A stretch of 64,000 bases of DNA, taken from NCBI GenBank assembly GCA_900708905.1, contig CAADRB010000048.1, forward strand, positions 472,998-536,997, read 5' to 3'. Both the position numbers and the translations under genes were made by a program. The notes under the pieces are model-generated. The model saw nothing but the letters and a program-made list of their open reading frames with translations, ran no database searches and had not been told where the DNA came from. This DNA is from Hymenolepis diminuta (lineage: Eukaryota; Platyhelminthes; Cestoda; Cyclophyllidea; Hymenolepididae). Positions 27,101 through 41,100 of the stretch are shown piece by piece. Each line of letters opens with the position of its first letter. Position 1 is the first letter of the stretch.

Positions 27101-29074
27101 GTTCCTATAAAATTAAGCATAGCCATTCAATTTTCGTTAACCGATACAGATTTGGTCAGATTCTGTTTTATTATATCTATCATTTAATCCCCTTTTTGCA
27201 TTTTGAACTGCATACCTAATGACGCCTCATTCTAGTTAATGATTCTCGAATCTATCATGCATAGAAACGAGACATAAGCTTCTTTGAGTTAATTTACAAA
27301 CATGTTTGAACAAATTACCTTTTATAGTTCGTAACCAAGCAATTAGATTATCATGTTAGGTTTAATGTTATCTTCTTCCACGTCATCAGAAAAATTTTTA
27401 AATTAATGCCAACCTGTACCGCAATTCAGTTTATTCATACTACACTGTGTTCACAAATTTGGTCCCTCTTAACTTTGTACGTTCAAGATTGAAATTTCCT
27501 CAGTTTAATTGAATTTTGTGCAAAAACCTTATGTAAGAAATGCATTATTCTACCTATTCCACTTAACCTTGATTTGCATTTCCCGCCCTCTTCGATAATT
27601 GGTCTAAATTTGTGGAAATGGTAGAAACGAAAATTTTGAACCATACTGGTTTGACGGGAATAAAATAAGTCAGCTTACAAATGTCTCATTTAACAGAGGT
27701 CCCAACAGTGAATGTCTTGATTGATAATATCGTACTGTCTCTTTGATTGAGAAATCTCCGTTCTTTGCATTTATTCTTTGTTTATTTGATATTTCAAACG
27801 ACGGATAAGTCTCCTGTTGGTAACTAGTTATTTGTCGAGTGTGAGGCCATTTGTCTAATTTAATAACAGAGGCCTTACATCTCATTTATTCAAAGTGGTA
27901 ATTTCATCAAAAATCACCACTGTCCAGTTAAAAATCCATCAGCGTACATGTAGCAAATAGAACCCGTCCATCGATTCAAAATACCCTTAGTACAAGTAAA
28001 TCTTAATTATTTTTCTCCTTCAATGACTTTTGTATTAGAATGCCCAAACTCTGACATCAAGGAGAGGAGAGGAGAGCAGTCTGGGCCATAAAACTCACAC
28101 TTAATATAGTATTTTTTTAATGAATTCTTTACACAATATTTTATTTCCTTCCTTGTTTTACGGTATTCTGCTTTAGTGACCCGTTAACCGTATTGTTTAC
28201 ATCAAAAGGCCTCTTTCCATTAACGTGCATAAAATCAAGTTTGTTAACTTTTGCATTTCACAGAGATTGCCCCTCTATGAGGTTGACAACTCTACCAAAA
28301 CATGTGACAATTGTGTGGGATCCTAATCCGGTAATTAAAATTTGTACTTTTTCTCGTGGACTATATTAATTGCTTTCCTATATATTCATTGGCATTTCAT
28401 TTGTTGTTAATTATTTTGGTTACATATTTCCCAGTTTCGCATGTAAATCGTATGTTCGATTGTATTTCTCAACAAACAATCCAATTGACTATACTTTTCA
28501 ATACTGAGAGGTAACGAAGATAACTTCTCATTAGGGGATACCTCGGGGTGTATTCTTTCAACTCAAATCAATGATATAATAAAACTAATATACAAGAGCT
28601 GAAATCCCCTCTTGCTCCTGAGAAAAGGTGTTATTTTGTAATATTTGATTATTTCTTTATTCATTTTTGGCGAAAACCGCGTGTATCATCTTTAAAAGAA
28701 ACGACGTTTGTATTTCCCTGTACTTTCATTGAAAGGCAGTAAATAAATGAAGCAAGCGTTTCTCAAGATTTACCATTTACAATCATTAGAAAGTGTCTGA
28801 ACGCATGAGGCAGTCGAGGTAATTCAATTAAGGATTTGAGGTAATTAAAAGAGAGCCCTGAAATCGTCAGAATTTCTACACTTCATTGCTTTTTTTTAAG
28901 GTCCAAATGGCACTACTTTAGCTAAAGTTTTTGAGTTATGAGAGTGTTGGAGTAACAATTAATGACTAAGACAATCACTAGCAACAGACAACCACACTTT
29001 CCAGATCAAGAATGTAGAGTTCAGAGTGAACTAGAATGTATGGAACAAGAACGATTAAAATTCAGGTAAGTTAA

Positions 29075-29107
<33 letters not shown>

Positions 29108-32100
29108 AAGATAATGAAAAAAGGGGAGAAACAGAGCGGGAGAGGCCAGCGTTTCCACTGCTGCGCGTGTGCCATTAAATAGACGAAATAAGCTGAGTCA
29201 TCGCGAGAAAAGTGATTGGAGAATCGGATATCGATATCTTGCAACTACGATTGTGCCAAGTGCGAAGGGGGTAAAGTGCGGAGACTGCATTCAGTTAAAA
29301 ATCATTAAAACGTAAACACAGTTTCGCGTCAAAATAATTTGAATAAATATGTTCAAAAAAATTGTCGTATTTTATTTTCATGTCAATCGACTTGTCTTTA
29401 ATTATTCTCCCACATTCGTATTGGATGTTATTTTAAGGTCATCAGTTAACTTTATTCATAATCAATGTTAGTTTGCCTGAATTCTATGAAGTAAAATTTC
29501 ATTATTTGAAATATTTTTTAGAAGAAAAGGGACAATTTTAAGGTTTTTTGGTGTTTTATTAAAATCCACATTTCCAAATGCTTATAAATTAATTTTCACT
29601 TAATTGATTGTCTATTTTCAACTTTCGTTGAACAAAACAATCAGTCAGTTCAGTGTCCTTTCCTGTTGTGTCAATAAAGTCGATCGAAGTAATGATCATC
29701 AAGTACAAGTTTTCAAGCTAAATACGAGCGGCTGCTTCTTTGTTTTATTATTCACCCTCGCTTTTGTGCTCTTGTCCTCATTGGCTAAACAGGCGCGAAA
29801 ACTCTTCACCTTTTATCAGAGGCCACAAATCATCTAAATAGTTTATTTCAACACAAAGTACGCCACTTAATTGTTATATAAAAGCTTTAAACTTGCGTTC
29901 ATTTTCTCATATGAAACCGAAATGAGGATTCTATTCCTCATTCCGCTATCATTTCTTCTCATTCTTCTTTCTTCCGGCTTTTCAAAGGTAGGAAGCCTCT
30001 TTCATTATTGCCTTATCTACCTCCTTAATTGATCCCTCTATGCTTTTTCGATGAACCGTAGAGTTCGAATAGATTTCAAGTTCATTAAATGAATTCAATA
30101 GCTAACTGAATTCGTACATTTTCGCATCCTCTAGCCAGTTTCCTTGCAAAATGACATTGAAGAATACGCATTGACGCGTTCAAAAAGGCATCTCGATGAT
30201 AATGGTAGGTGCGGGTTTATTGTCTGTTTATGTGAAAAATAGACATCGAGGAAGCGAAGGCGCAATTATATTCACAAGTCGATGCAATTTTTGACCATTT
30301 AATTGAATGTACTGCCTCCGAGATACCCCTGGATGAATGCCGAACGGTTGCGATCAGACAAGGAGATCGTAGTTATCGTGATAGAGACGATGACAACACC
30401 GCAATGACTATGCAATCAAGATACCCTGATCGAGACGGTGGTAGTCCAGATCCATATGGCGGTCACGGCAACGCAAACCGTGATAACGATCGATACAATT
30501 CTAAAGATGAAAGGTACCTAGATAGACATGATGATGGTGACTGCGAAGATTTCTACAGAAGTAGTGATGAATGTGGAAACGACGATGATCGTGACTCTGA
30601 ATGTGACGGTCCAGAATGCTCCGGTCTTGGAAGANNNNNNNNNNNNNNNNNNNNNNNNNNNNNNNNNNNNNNNNNNNNNNNNNNGAATGCTCCGGTCTTG
30701 GAAGAAGTGGTGGCAGCTACCCCGACAATTATGGTCGACCTGGATTTGAAAGTTCTGGAGGAAATAGTGGTAGTTATTATGACAGTAAGAGAGATGATGA
30801 AGACTGCGAAGATTTCTACAAAAATAGTGATGAATCTGGAAATGACGATGATCATGACTCTGAATGTGACGGTCCAGAATGCTCCGGTCTTGGAAGAAGT
30901 GGTGACAGCTACCCCGACAATTATGGTCGACCTGGATTTGAAAGTTCTGGAGGAAATAGTGGTAGTTATTATGACAGTAAGAGAGATGATGAAGACTGCG
31001 AAGATTTCTACAAAAATAGTGATGAATCTGGAAATGACGATGATCGTGACTCTGAATGTGACGGTCCAGAATGCTCCGGTCTTGGAAGAAGTGGTGGCAG
31101 CTACCTCGACAATTATGGTCGATCTGGATCTGAAGGTTTTGAAGGACGTGGTGGTAGTTACCCTAGAAACAATGGCGGTTCCACATATGGAGGATTTGGA
31201 GGAAATGGTGATAGTTATCATGACAATAAGCCAGGTGATGAAGACTGCGAAGATTTCTACAAAAGTAGTGATGAATCTGGAAATGACGATGGGCATGACT
31301 CTGAATGTGACGGTCCAGAATGCTCCGGTCTTGGAAGAAGTGGTGGCAGCTACCCCGACAATTATGGTCGATCTAGATCTGAAGGTTTTGAAGGAAGTGG
31401 TGGTAGTTACCCTAGAAGCAATGGCGATTCCGCATATGGAGGGTTTGGAGGAAATGGTGATAGTTATTATGACAATAAGGGAGGTAGTGAAGGTTGCTAC
31501 AATGGTAGTGATTGTGTCAACGATAATGAGGAAAAGACTGACGGTGAATCCGGGTCTTATTCAAGAACTGACGATTCGCAAGCAGGTGTTGGTGAATCTG
31601 GATTTTATCCCAGTGTTGAAGATTCAAAAGACAAAAACGACGGATCCGCATTTTATCCGGGAACTGGCGAATCTGAGTCTGGTTCTGACATTGGTTATAG
31701 AGAAGGAGAAATTCCTGTACAGGTCAGTAATCGAAGGGAAATCGATTGTCTCTGCACCGACCACAAGTGCCGCTGCAAAGACTCTGGTTACACCGCGTAG
31801 CGTCTGCGTCTTAGCGACTGTTAGCATTGCTTAAGGCTAGATTTATCACTCAAAATAGATTGCCTCTATTGATATTTTTGTTATTTTCGTATTTGTCTCT
31901 TTTTATAACTAATGATCTGCCTTTGTAGTATATCGATCTGAAATCCAGTCTCATTTTGCTGAGGAAAAAAACACATAAAGTAGTTCAAAACTGTTTAATT
32001 ATTTTGTGATTTGGTTTATGCATAGTATCGGCAGGGTAACATTTAAGTAAGCCAGCACATTTACAAAATTGGAAAATTGTAAAATTTAGACCTGTCATGG

Positions 32101-35100
32101 GAGATTGAAGTCTCAGATTAAAATATTTGTATTCGCTATATCGTCTGGTTACTAAAGTCACTCACTCAATATTACGTTTGCTTTTTGATACAAGACAAAT
32201 TTGTTCCTGGTATTTGTATTTTGCCTTGGCATCTTAGTTTGACATAGGATTCCTCATTTTTATTGGTAGTATTGCAATTTCCGTATCAATAGTTATAGAT
32301 TTTAAATTACTCTGGATATCTTCTATTAAGTTTATTTAGACAGAAGCAATCCTTGGGTCTATGCTCTCCAATGTTCTCCTTGTTTATTTATGTGCAGAAG
32401 AAGAGGTAGACTAGGTATCTTTATTCAGAGTTCGTAGATTCAAAGTCAGATGTCGGTCTTCCAAATTATAGTAATCTTCACCACACCAGAAGTAAAGAGG
32501 CAAGTTAGTTTTCTTAATTAAAAATCAGGCACTACGAAAAGCTCAGTGAGTGATGACAGGCTGGATAGATTAGTCGATTACTAAGTTGGTCGGGTCCCTA
32601 CTCGAAATGAGCTGTAAGAATATGATTGGCATGGGACACCATTCCACTCTAGATTCACCCTAAGGGATGGATCGAAGGCGTTTGCTTTTGCGTTGAACAT
32701 CCGGGTGGATCGTTCGCCTTACATCTATTCGCAACAGGTACTCTCCATCAGAACATAAATGGCTACTAAAGGGTTTGGACTGATCTTCAAATAGGAAATA
32801 AGCAGACTTTGCAAAGCTATTCTGTTTTTGAATCTGGAACAAAAAGTGCAAATAATGGTATATTTACACTTGGACTATGATTTTAGTCATCAAAAGGCAC
32901 TTGATAAAGTGTGGCTTATAATTTTGTCTATCACAATATTACCTTCATTGGAAAGAGAAAAAGAGGGAAATTTGAAAGGTAAATGTTTCCCTTAAGCGTG
33001 CGTTGTGACCGTCTTTTATAGCTTGAGATATTAAAGAGTGTTACTGCAGATTATAGCCTGGCCTAAAGATTGGAGAATTCAACTGGATTCCTAATTTCAT
33101 AAATTCGTTTTCCATTTTTCGATTAGTACTACTTAAGTATGTTCAATAGAGAGACTTATTGTTTTAAATAAAATTTTAGTGAAATAACTTGGCACAAAAT
33201 ATTTGCATTTCGTTGGTTATCTTTCTAATTCGATTTCACATGCTTTGCTAGCCTGAAGGGATATGTATTTAATGTCGACTGAATGTACCTGAATGCTCTC
33301 TTTACATGAGCTTATTATTGACAACAGTAATACAACAAATTTTTAATTGCGGGAAGTAAGTGAAAGTAGTTAGCAGCAAGTCCAACAAATAATTAGTGGA
33401 GGAGATCAACTAGGTGCCCAGAGAAACATCAGGGTATCAAGGAGATTTGCATCATCTGACTTTGAATTCGGATTTTACCATGTTTAGTAGATGGCCAATT
33501 TACATTCCAAAGTTCAAATATCGTGATTCCTCCCCTGGATTCCAACAAACGCCTGCCCATCACGTTCAGTGCTTACTGATTGTTTATTTTTTCGTGAGGG
33601 ATGGTCGTGCCACTTCAGTTCATTTTTTCTTTTATTTGTTGAGAAGGCAAAATGAACTTGTACAATATTCAGCACCTTACAATTTTAACAAAGCAGAGAC
33701 GAGATAGCTAAAAATGTTGAGTTAACAGGGCTCCGTAAGCTGCGTTCATTCTGAAATGCTTCTAAGCTGTTCCATTTTTCTAGTCCGTCTACAACTATAA
33801 ACCTGACCTTAGAGCTAATTCAATTTTCTAGGTCCTGATAATCTAACTCTTCAATCCTATTTCCTTTTGAATCCTGACTTCGGAGCTTTGATTTTCTTTC
33901 CATTAATTGCTACTCAAACGTCGTTCAAATAATTTTTTTACGTCGTCAAATCGATGTTTGGTGATACAATAAATCGTCCCTAACTAATGAAGATAAACGC
34001 AAATTGATAACTTATGTGCATAAGTCATCTCCAACGAAATTGTGTAAGCTACCGCAATGTTTACCTTGTTTTTGGCGAATCACGCCCAGCCGTGTTAAAC
34101 CACAGAATGTAATCAAATGTCTAACTCTTAGTATTCTCATTTTTTTCTTATCTGAAAATAGCGAAGTCTGTAGCTGATACATAAAAAATCGTGGAGAGCT
34201 GAATATTTTCACAATTCTTTAATTTCGCTTTAGTCCGAAACATTTCCTTAATTGCTCTTCCTTTCTCTGTATGATTATACCTGACAGTTGAGATTCTAAT
34301 CCCCGAAAAGCATGCGGTTTATCTAAACTTATACTGAACTATCGTACTGTAATATGATTGTCACCGTAACCTACACAACAAGGTTTCAACACTATGATGT
34401 TCTGCTGTAAGTTGGGGTGATTGGATGATCCTTGAAGTTATGCAGAACCTCGCGAGAAGTCTAAAGTGTAGGCATGCGTAAGGGCGCTTATAAAACTCTT
34501 TTAACCTATACATCTGAGTTCCTGTAGTCCCATTAGTTTTCTTATGTATTTATGTGTATGTACGAATTTCTTAATGTGCTATTCCGTTCAATGAAGATGT
34601 ATCATTCTTATTTCTGGTACATTTAAACAAAAGGTCGTATCTAAAATACGATTTCGACGTGGTTCCCTAATTTCACCACGTTATTAACCGAAGAAAGGAG
34701 AAAGACAACTGAAGGATATTAGTCCTAGAACCAAGATGTCTATTTAACCCCAGTTGCGCCTAGGGCCTCTTTGTCCTCAAAAAATTCATTTATTGAGATT
34801 TCGAGAGCGTTCATTTGGAGCTTATCTTTCCTGACGAGTGCGTAAAATTGTAGATGTTGGTTTTCATGAGCAATGATTTATACATAGCTGGATTTTTAAT
34901 TCTGTTCAGTTATAATTTGAGAAAACGTATGATCGAATATACCTGGTTCAAAAGAGTGAGTGATAGTGTCACTTCCATGTTTAAAGTTACAGAGCTGTTT
35001 GTTAGTATACGATTGCAAGGTTTTTCTTTTCTGGTGACGAGAAACAGGATAAAGGTAGTTTCATCTGAAATTAATAACTCAGGACGCCATTACTAAAACC

Positions 35101-38100
35101 TCTAATTAATCTAATTATTTTTTCTTTTCTTATTTGTCGTAGTGCAGTCCGTCTTCAAATGAAACGATCTAAGACCTCAGTTCCTGAGTGAACTAATATA
35201 CACAATGTGCAGATCCTATTAACCAGTTGGTTTTATTGCGCCTTTGATCGTTTGTTTTATTCTAGTAACCAAAATCAGATTGTTGATATTTGGGAGCAAA
35301 GTTAGTTAACTATCAATTAAATCGTGCATGATATTATATAATTGTATTCATTCATTCATATTTAATATCATTTTATAATCGAACTCACATTATAGTTAAT
35401 CATTTTGCTTAAAATTTGCAACAATCACCTTCATGTTATTAATTTCAAACACAATTAATTGAGAGCTACTTAATTTTTATTAACGAAGTTTTGGCGGAAA
35501 TCATTCAATCACATTGGCTAAGTTTTGAAGGGACTTTTATTAGCATCTTCAGCTTTCTGTAGGAAACGCTTAATCAATTGTCCAAGCCGAACCTCAGTTC
35601 TTTCTATAACTATAAGCAAAGAAAAAATATAACTCCATAAATGGAACTAAATATTTACCTTTTTCGACCGTCTTGGCAACTTTTTTGCTCGTTTCCAGAA
35701 CTTCTATTCCTAATGCATCATCACCCATAAATTTCTCCATTTCTTCAGCAACGTGTTTAATATAATTCTTCAAAGTTCTCATAATATCTTTCTTGAATTA
35801 AAATGTCACCTAAAAATACGAAAATCCCTACCGTTCTATAAGGGATTATTGAAATCAAAGCTTCAATTCTAACTTACGCTGGTTGAGTCTTTGAAGGAGT
35901 GTTTGTAACAAAATTTTCTCTTCTCAAAGAAAAGTGTAACAATTATCCTACTTACTGTGCTGCTGAGAGCAGAATGAAAATTGGAAGTAGTGCAAGAGCA
36001 TGCATTTTGTGATTGTTAAGCAAGACTCTCTGTCGAACCCTTTTTATATTCTGGAAACCGAGGGATGCTTGTTTACTACATCTTGGCTGCTGCACATTAT
36101 GGGAGTACGTGACAAAAAAATATACCCTTGTGACTTAATGTCATTTAATTTTTCAACCAAATAGCATACGATAACGCATTTTCAAAAATGTACACAATGT
36201 ATTAGTTTCAGATATTACTACTAATGTTTAATAAATAAAACTTAATTTTAGCTTGTGACACGAAATGCCCTTCTGGATATTGGCTTTATGGGAACTGTTC
36301 GCGTGGGCAACCTCTGGAATGTAAACGTAAGTTTTGGAGATTTCTTAAAAAATTGTTTTAGGTTGCTCCGATGGCTGCCCTCCTGGAATGTATATTGCTC
36401 GACCTTGTACGCCATACAGTGATCTAGTTTGTAGGGGTAAGTTAATGTTTCATATTTGCCTTTAACTCTCATAGAAATGTTTTGAGATAATATGTATCCA
36501 TTTTAATAGCATGCAGACCGTTGTGCATTTCGGAAGAATTTGAATTCACTCCTTGCAAGGGCTCAAGCAACCGTGAATGTAGAAGTGAGTTTTCACAGGT
36601 ATAAGAATGCAAATTGGTCAAATATGATACATAACTTTGTGATTTTCTTCATTCTAGGAAAGGATATAATCCCTGAATTAGTGATTCCTCACAAGCGTCG
36701 AGTTTGGTTTGAGGATCAACGAAAGGTCAAGGATGTGTCATTTATTCTTACTGCGGAAACTCTGAGACGTCTTCCTGTTAATCGAACTATCATTCTTAAT
36801 CGTGGATCAGGATATCAGGTTTGCTTTATTTTTACTTTAAATTGCAATTTAAGAGACGTTTTTTCATCTCTACTTTCTACTTTGATTCTCTTATCTATAT
36901 TTTGGGATTGCAAGTAATTATAAGATTTTTTCAAAAATTAGGTATGCTTTCGAGAATTACTTTTTTAAGTTTTGTTGTATTATAATGAAACTAGTTGGTT
37001 TGCTTACATTGAGGGCCCCTGTTTGGATAGGAAAGAAGAGTCGAGGTGATTATTTCGTGTTATGCTTTATTTGATCAAAATCAAAATGCCTACCTTATAC
37101 TTGTATCGAAATTCAGCCAGAAAGGACAAAAAAGTCAAATTTTAAGAGATTTGCTCCGAGACTATTTTTTTTATGAGTGCCTCTTTTTCCTTAATATCTT
37201 TAAGGCTGGAGAAATTTGACATCTTTTAGAACGGTTAATTAGTAGTATCGTAATGAAGCTTTTCACAAACCAGTTTTAATTTATTCGAAAGCGGAAGAGA
37301 TCTCAAATTTGTAATCTGTAAATCTGTAACTACAAAATCGTTCTCCTTTCCTACATTCTTAATTTCAAAGGAGACACCTGGTAAAAGTTAAGATCTTCAA
37401 CTGATGCACATCAGTACAACTTAACCCTTCTCAACCTGGAACTCAGATTAGTGGTTTAATTTGACAAATATTATCATTAGGTTCCATCGGATAGTCAACT
37501 CATGCATCTGTCTCTTGCAGTGTCTAGATATTAGAGGTTGTTTTACATTTGGATTTACATTTTAAGTTTATGTCCACTGCCTCCATCTGTCAACATGTAT
37601 CTTTTTATTGATGAGCACTTAATGTATTAGAGACACTTTAACGCTACAAAACCCCTGAAAAATGCCCTTCTTCTGGTGCCCTTTTCATAAGTTTCAAACT
37701 AATTAAAAAATGGAATCTTAGAGACGTATTTAGTTAATCGATGAGTAGAAATATAGTTTAAAATGTTTAGAAAATTTTCTCTGATTCATCTCATTTGATT
37801 CCTTTTTAGGTTCAACTAGAATTCGAGATGGTTCAACTTGAACCCATCCTTGAACCCGTTAATCATTCTGCGAGCAATGACAATGCCCACTTCTTGGCCT
37901 CTGCTCAAGAGGGTGCTAGTGCCTCAGACGATCTCTACAGTCGACAGTGGTTTGGTGGGAGCAATGTAGATGCTTCTATGCTACACGGGCAAGTAGGATA
38001 CGACAATTGGCACCGAGCTAATGAAACCCTCTCTCGCCTTTGTCCTTACCCAATTCCACCCGTCTACCATCTCACCATGCTTGTTCACAGGGTATGGCAC

Positions 38101-41100
38101 TATTCTACTCATTGTCGTTTTTAGTAGTATGTTTCATTCATTTAATTTCCATTCCTTTAGAACGTTACTACGGCCACTGATCCAGATCAAAGTCTTCCCG
38201 GCTATCGACCAATTCTCTCTAGATGCACGACCTATGAGCAACATGGAAACTTCCCACGTCTAGGTTCGAATCCTGCAAGTTCGGAGGATCGAAGGGGGGA
38301 CTTCTATGGAGATGCGGCTGCATTTGTGAGTGGATTTAATGGTGATGCAAGTCGGGCAGATTTTAGACCCCTGAGAGGTGGTTTCTATCCCACGGTAGCT
38401 GCTGATGACGCCTACGTGTATTCTGCTCAGAGGGCTAAATCCGTAGCAGCAGAAGCTCCAAGTATCTCTTGTTTGGAACCCTCGAAACTTCCCGCTGTCT
38501 TTGGAACTGAATGGAATGATGAGCTGGCTGCACCACAGACCGCGTTCTATGAAGAAAAGATTCAGTTAGACAAGAATAAATTTTAAAATATCAATCCTAC
38601 TTAGACTGATCAAGTAGTTATTATTTTTTAGGTGCGCACAATTGAAAGAAGCCTGTCGGGCTTGCCTAGTGAGATGTGCAGAAGAAATTAAAAGTAGTTC
38701 TCTTTCCTGTAAGCCAACCGCTGGACCAGCAGACAATGGACGCTCTGATCGTCTGGAAATGTGTTTTGATTGCTGTGCAAAAGACAACTGCACTTATATT
38801 TGTGGAAAGTACTCGGCTCACCGATGTCTTATGCGATTATGTAGTCGAGGTAAGCTGTTTTTCACATACAGATTGCTATTCTGTTGTCCCCTTTGCTGGC
38901 TATTCTTTCTTTCAATTCAGGAACAAGATTGGATTTTAAGCTGACTCCAGAATGGCCGAAGGAAAATCCTTTCATTTGTCATGTCCAGCCATCTCCAAGC
39001 CGCCCCATCTATCGACTTAGATGGTCGCTATTGCATAACGGGCATCCGCCAACCAAACAAACCTTCTCCGCGAGTCTGTCCTTGAATCAACCAATCAGTG
39101 GACCTCAGGGAGAGCCAATGTGGAGTGGAGGTAGCCAACCGTCTGCAACCTCAACAGGTATTGTTATTTTCATCACAGAGTTAATGAACAATAAACATTG
39201 GTCTACCTAGCGAAAACTTGCGTCTATTTATTTATTTTCCATCATGGGGAAGCTTCCACACACGTAGAAAGTGAAATTCCATATAGTGGGAACATGCCCA
39301 CATTTTAAGAGGGAATTTTACAATAAGTGGTAGAAGTGAGAGTCAGGGGAATCCTGCTTCATCTGAGCTCCAAAATTATGAGATTCAATTCCGTGTCCAT
39401 GCATTCATCATTGGTTCGTCTGTAGATTAGGTTGAGAGTTGATTATATTGTTGTCAGAACGGGTGAAAGTCTAGTGACGATAATTTACAGTACTCGGCCT
39501 CCCTGTAACTAAATTACGGGTGCACGTCAGCACAAACATTTGGAAGAATTAGAACGCTTAGTCTACTAAATATTTAATAAGTTTAGATTGAAAAGGGGTG
39601 GGTGGGATTATATGTACAAATGAGGGGTGAAAATATTAACTACCAAATAATTTCTGCTTATGTTTATCGTTTCGCGCATAGCTGCTACACCTTAGTTGCT
39701 ACTATATGCTTATTTTAGACAACGTTGTGAAACGTCTACCTGATGGGACATTAAATCAATTCTTCCGAGGTCTTCTCAATGTAGATTACACTCTCGGTTT
39801 GTCGCACATTCCTGATATCATTAGTGGGTCAGCCAATACACAGGCAGCTTACTACTGGAGCACTCAGGTGACTTCCGATTTCAAGATTAGTGTTACTTAC
39901 TCCATGAAGATTACACGCTTACTAAACTTTTTTCCGTTCAGACAATTCCACTTCTACAAAACACAATGGCAAGTAACTATGGGGGAAGTGCAGGTGGAAG
40001 CAGTAGTGGTTATTCCGGTTCCTCTTCGAGTTATCCCTTCCTTCCACCCTTTGGAGGACCTTCAAATGATCCAGTGAATGGTCCTAGTACACCGAGTCTT
40101 TTAGTATGGCCTTCGAAACCATTTGAAGTGAACACAGATCTCTGGAGAAAGTTGTCTGCCGCTCCGTGCGCGTCAGCGGATCATTTGCTAGAGAAGTTGA
40201 ATATCTACACTCCGGCTTTGGCACCATATATCGGCATGACAGATGTTCAAGTGAGTAAATATGATTATTAGGTACGAGAGTCATAAGATGTGGTGCGATG
40301 GATTTCTGTCAAAATACTTCCCAAATCCGTAAGAAGCGTTTGCAACACTTAACTTAGGTAGAGAGAGGAGGTATTTTGTAGCCACTCTTACGAGCAACTC
40401 ATATTCTGCGACCTCTTGTTGACCGGAATTAACCAGGGCAGTTGGTTACCTATACCACTTGATGTGCACCGATGACCTCGGCCTTCACAGATGATCACGT
40501 TAATCATTGAACGACCAAATTGCCGGAACTGGTTTTTTATCCTTAACGCCTTAAATAATAGTAGCCAGACCAATTACAGAAGATTATATATGGATTTTTC
40601 ACAAGCGTATCCAAAAGGTCATTGACTCGATAATGAATAGTTAAGTTTTCAAGACGAATTTGGTTGTATAAACATTTACAAATGAGACATCAAGAACTGC
40701 ACAATATTAAGGTCAGAACACGTAGTAGTTAAGAACCGAATTACATACGTCCGTCTATTAGAACTGACATTACTTTTATCCGAAATAAGTGACCTACCAC
40801 TTGATGTCGAAAGCTAGAGAGGCATATTTCGGTAAAATATTTTTCAAATCGATATTTTTTTACTGTAATTAGAATCTTAATTGAACTGGAAATGAAATTT
40901 ATTTGAACTATTGTAGTGTTTCCATTTCATCTAGTCAGATTCCATATTTGCCTCCCTCCCCCCTCCCCCCTTATTCGACACAAACCACTTCAGCTTTAAA
41001 CAGCTCAGACCAAAGAAAAAAGACGGAGTGGTGGTGAGGGGCTGAAGTATTGCAGACGTACTCAGGGCAAAATGAGGTCAATGCGCCAACAGTAAAAAAC

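Larger units (their letters stand above)
22339..36251 (+). other. 13.9-kb intron hosting three nested genes
   Basis: The donor cttc|gtgag and acceptor attttag|CT join EGF and TNFR-like exons in phase 1. The intron carries three small secreted-protein genes at 25751-26616 (minus), 29922-31800 (plus) and 35518-36005 (minus), plus degenerate repeats near 23.3-25.1 kb. I see no other exon of the host gene inside it. Confidence 0.65.

Noticed and set aside
30553..31296. 247-residue antisense frame over the repeat array
   Set aside because: It is a shadow of a repeat whose unit length is a multiple of three; no promoter, signal or homologue is visible.
30404..31834. 476-residue plus-strand frame crossing the N gap
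   Set aside because: It uses the right frame before the gap and the wrong one after it. Repeat homology (GECSGLGR-type marker) shows the real frame ends at 31800.
38257..38280. GGTTCGAATCC, resembling a tRNA B box
   Set aside because: It lies inside a coding exon (..RLGSNPASS..) and no acceptor or anticodon stems can be folded around it.
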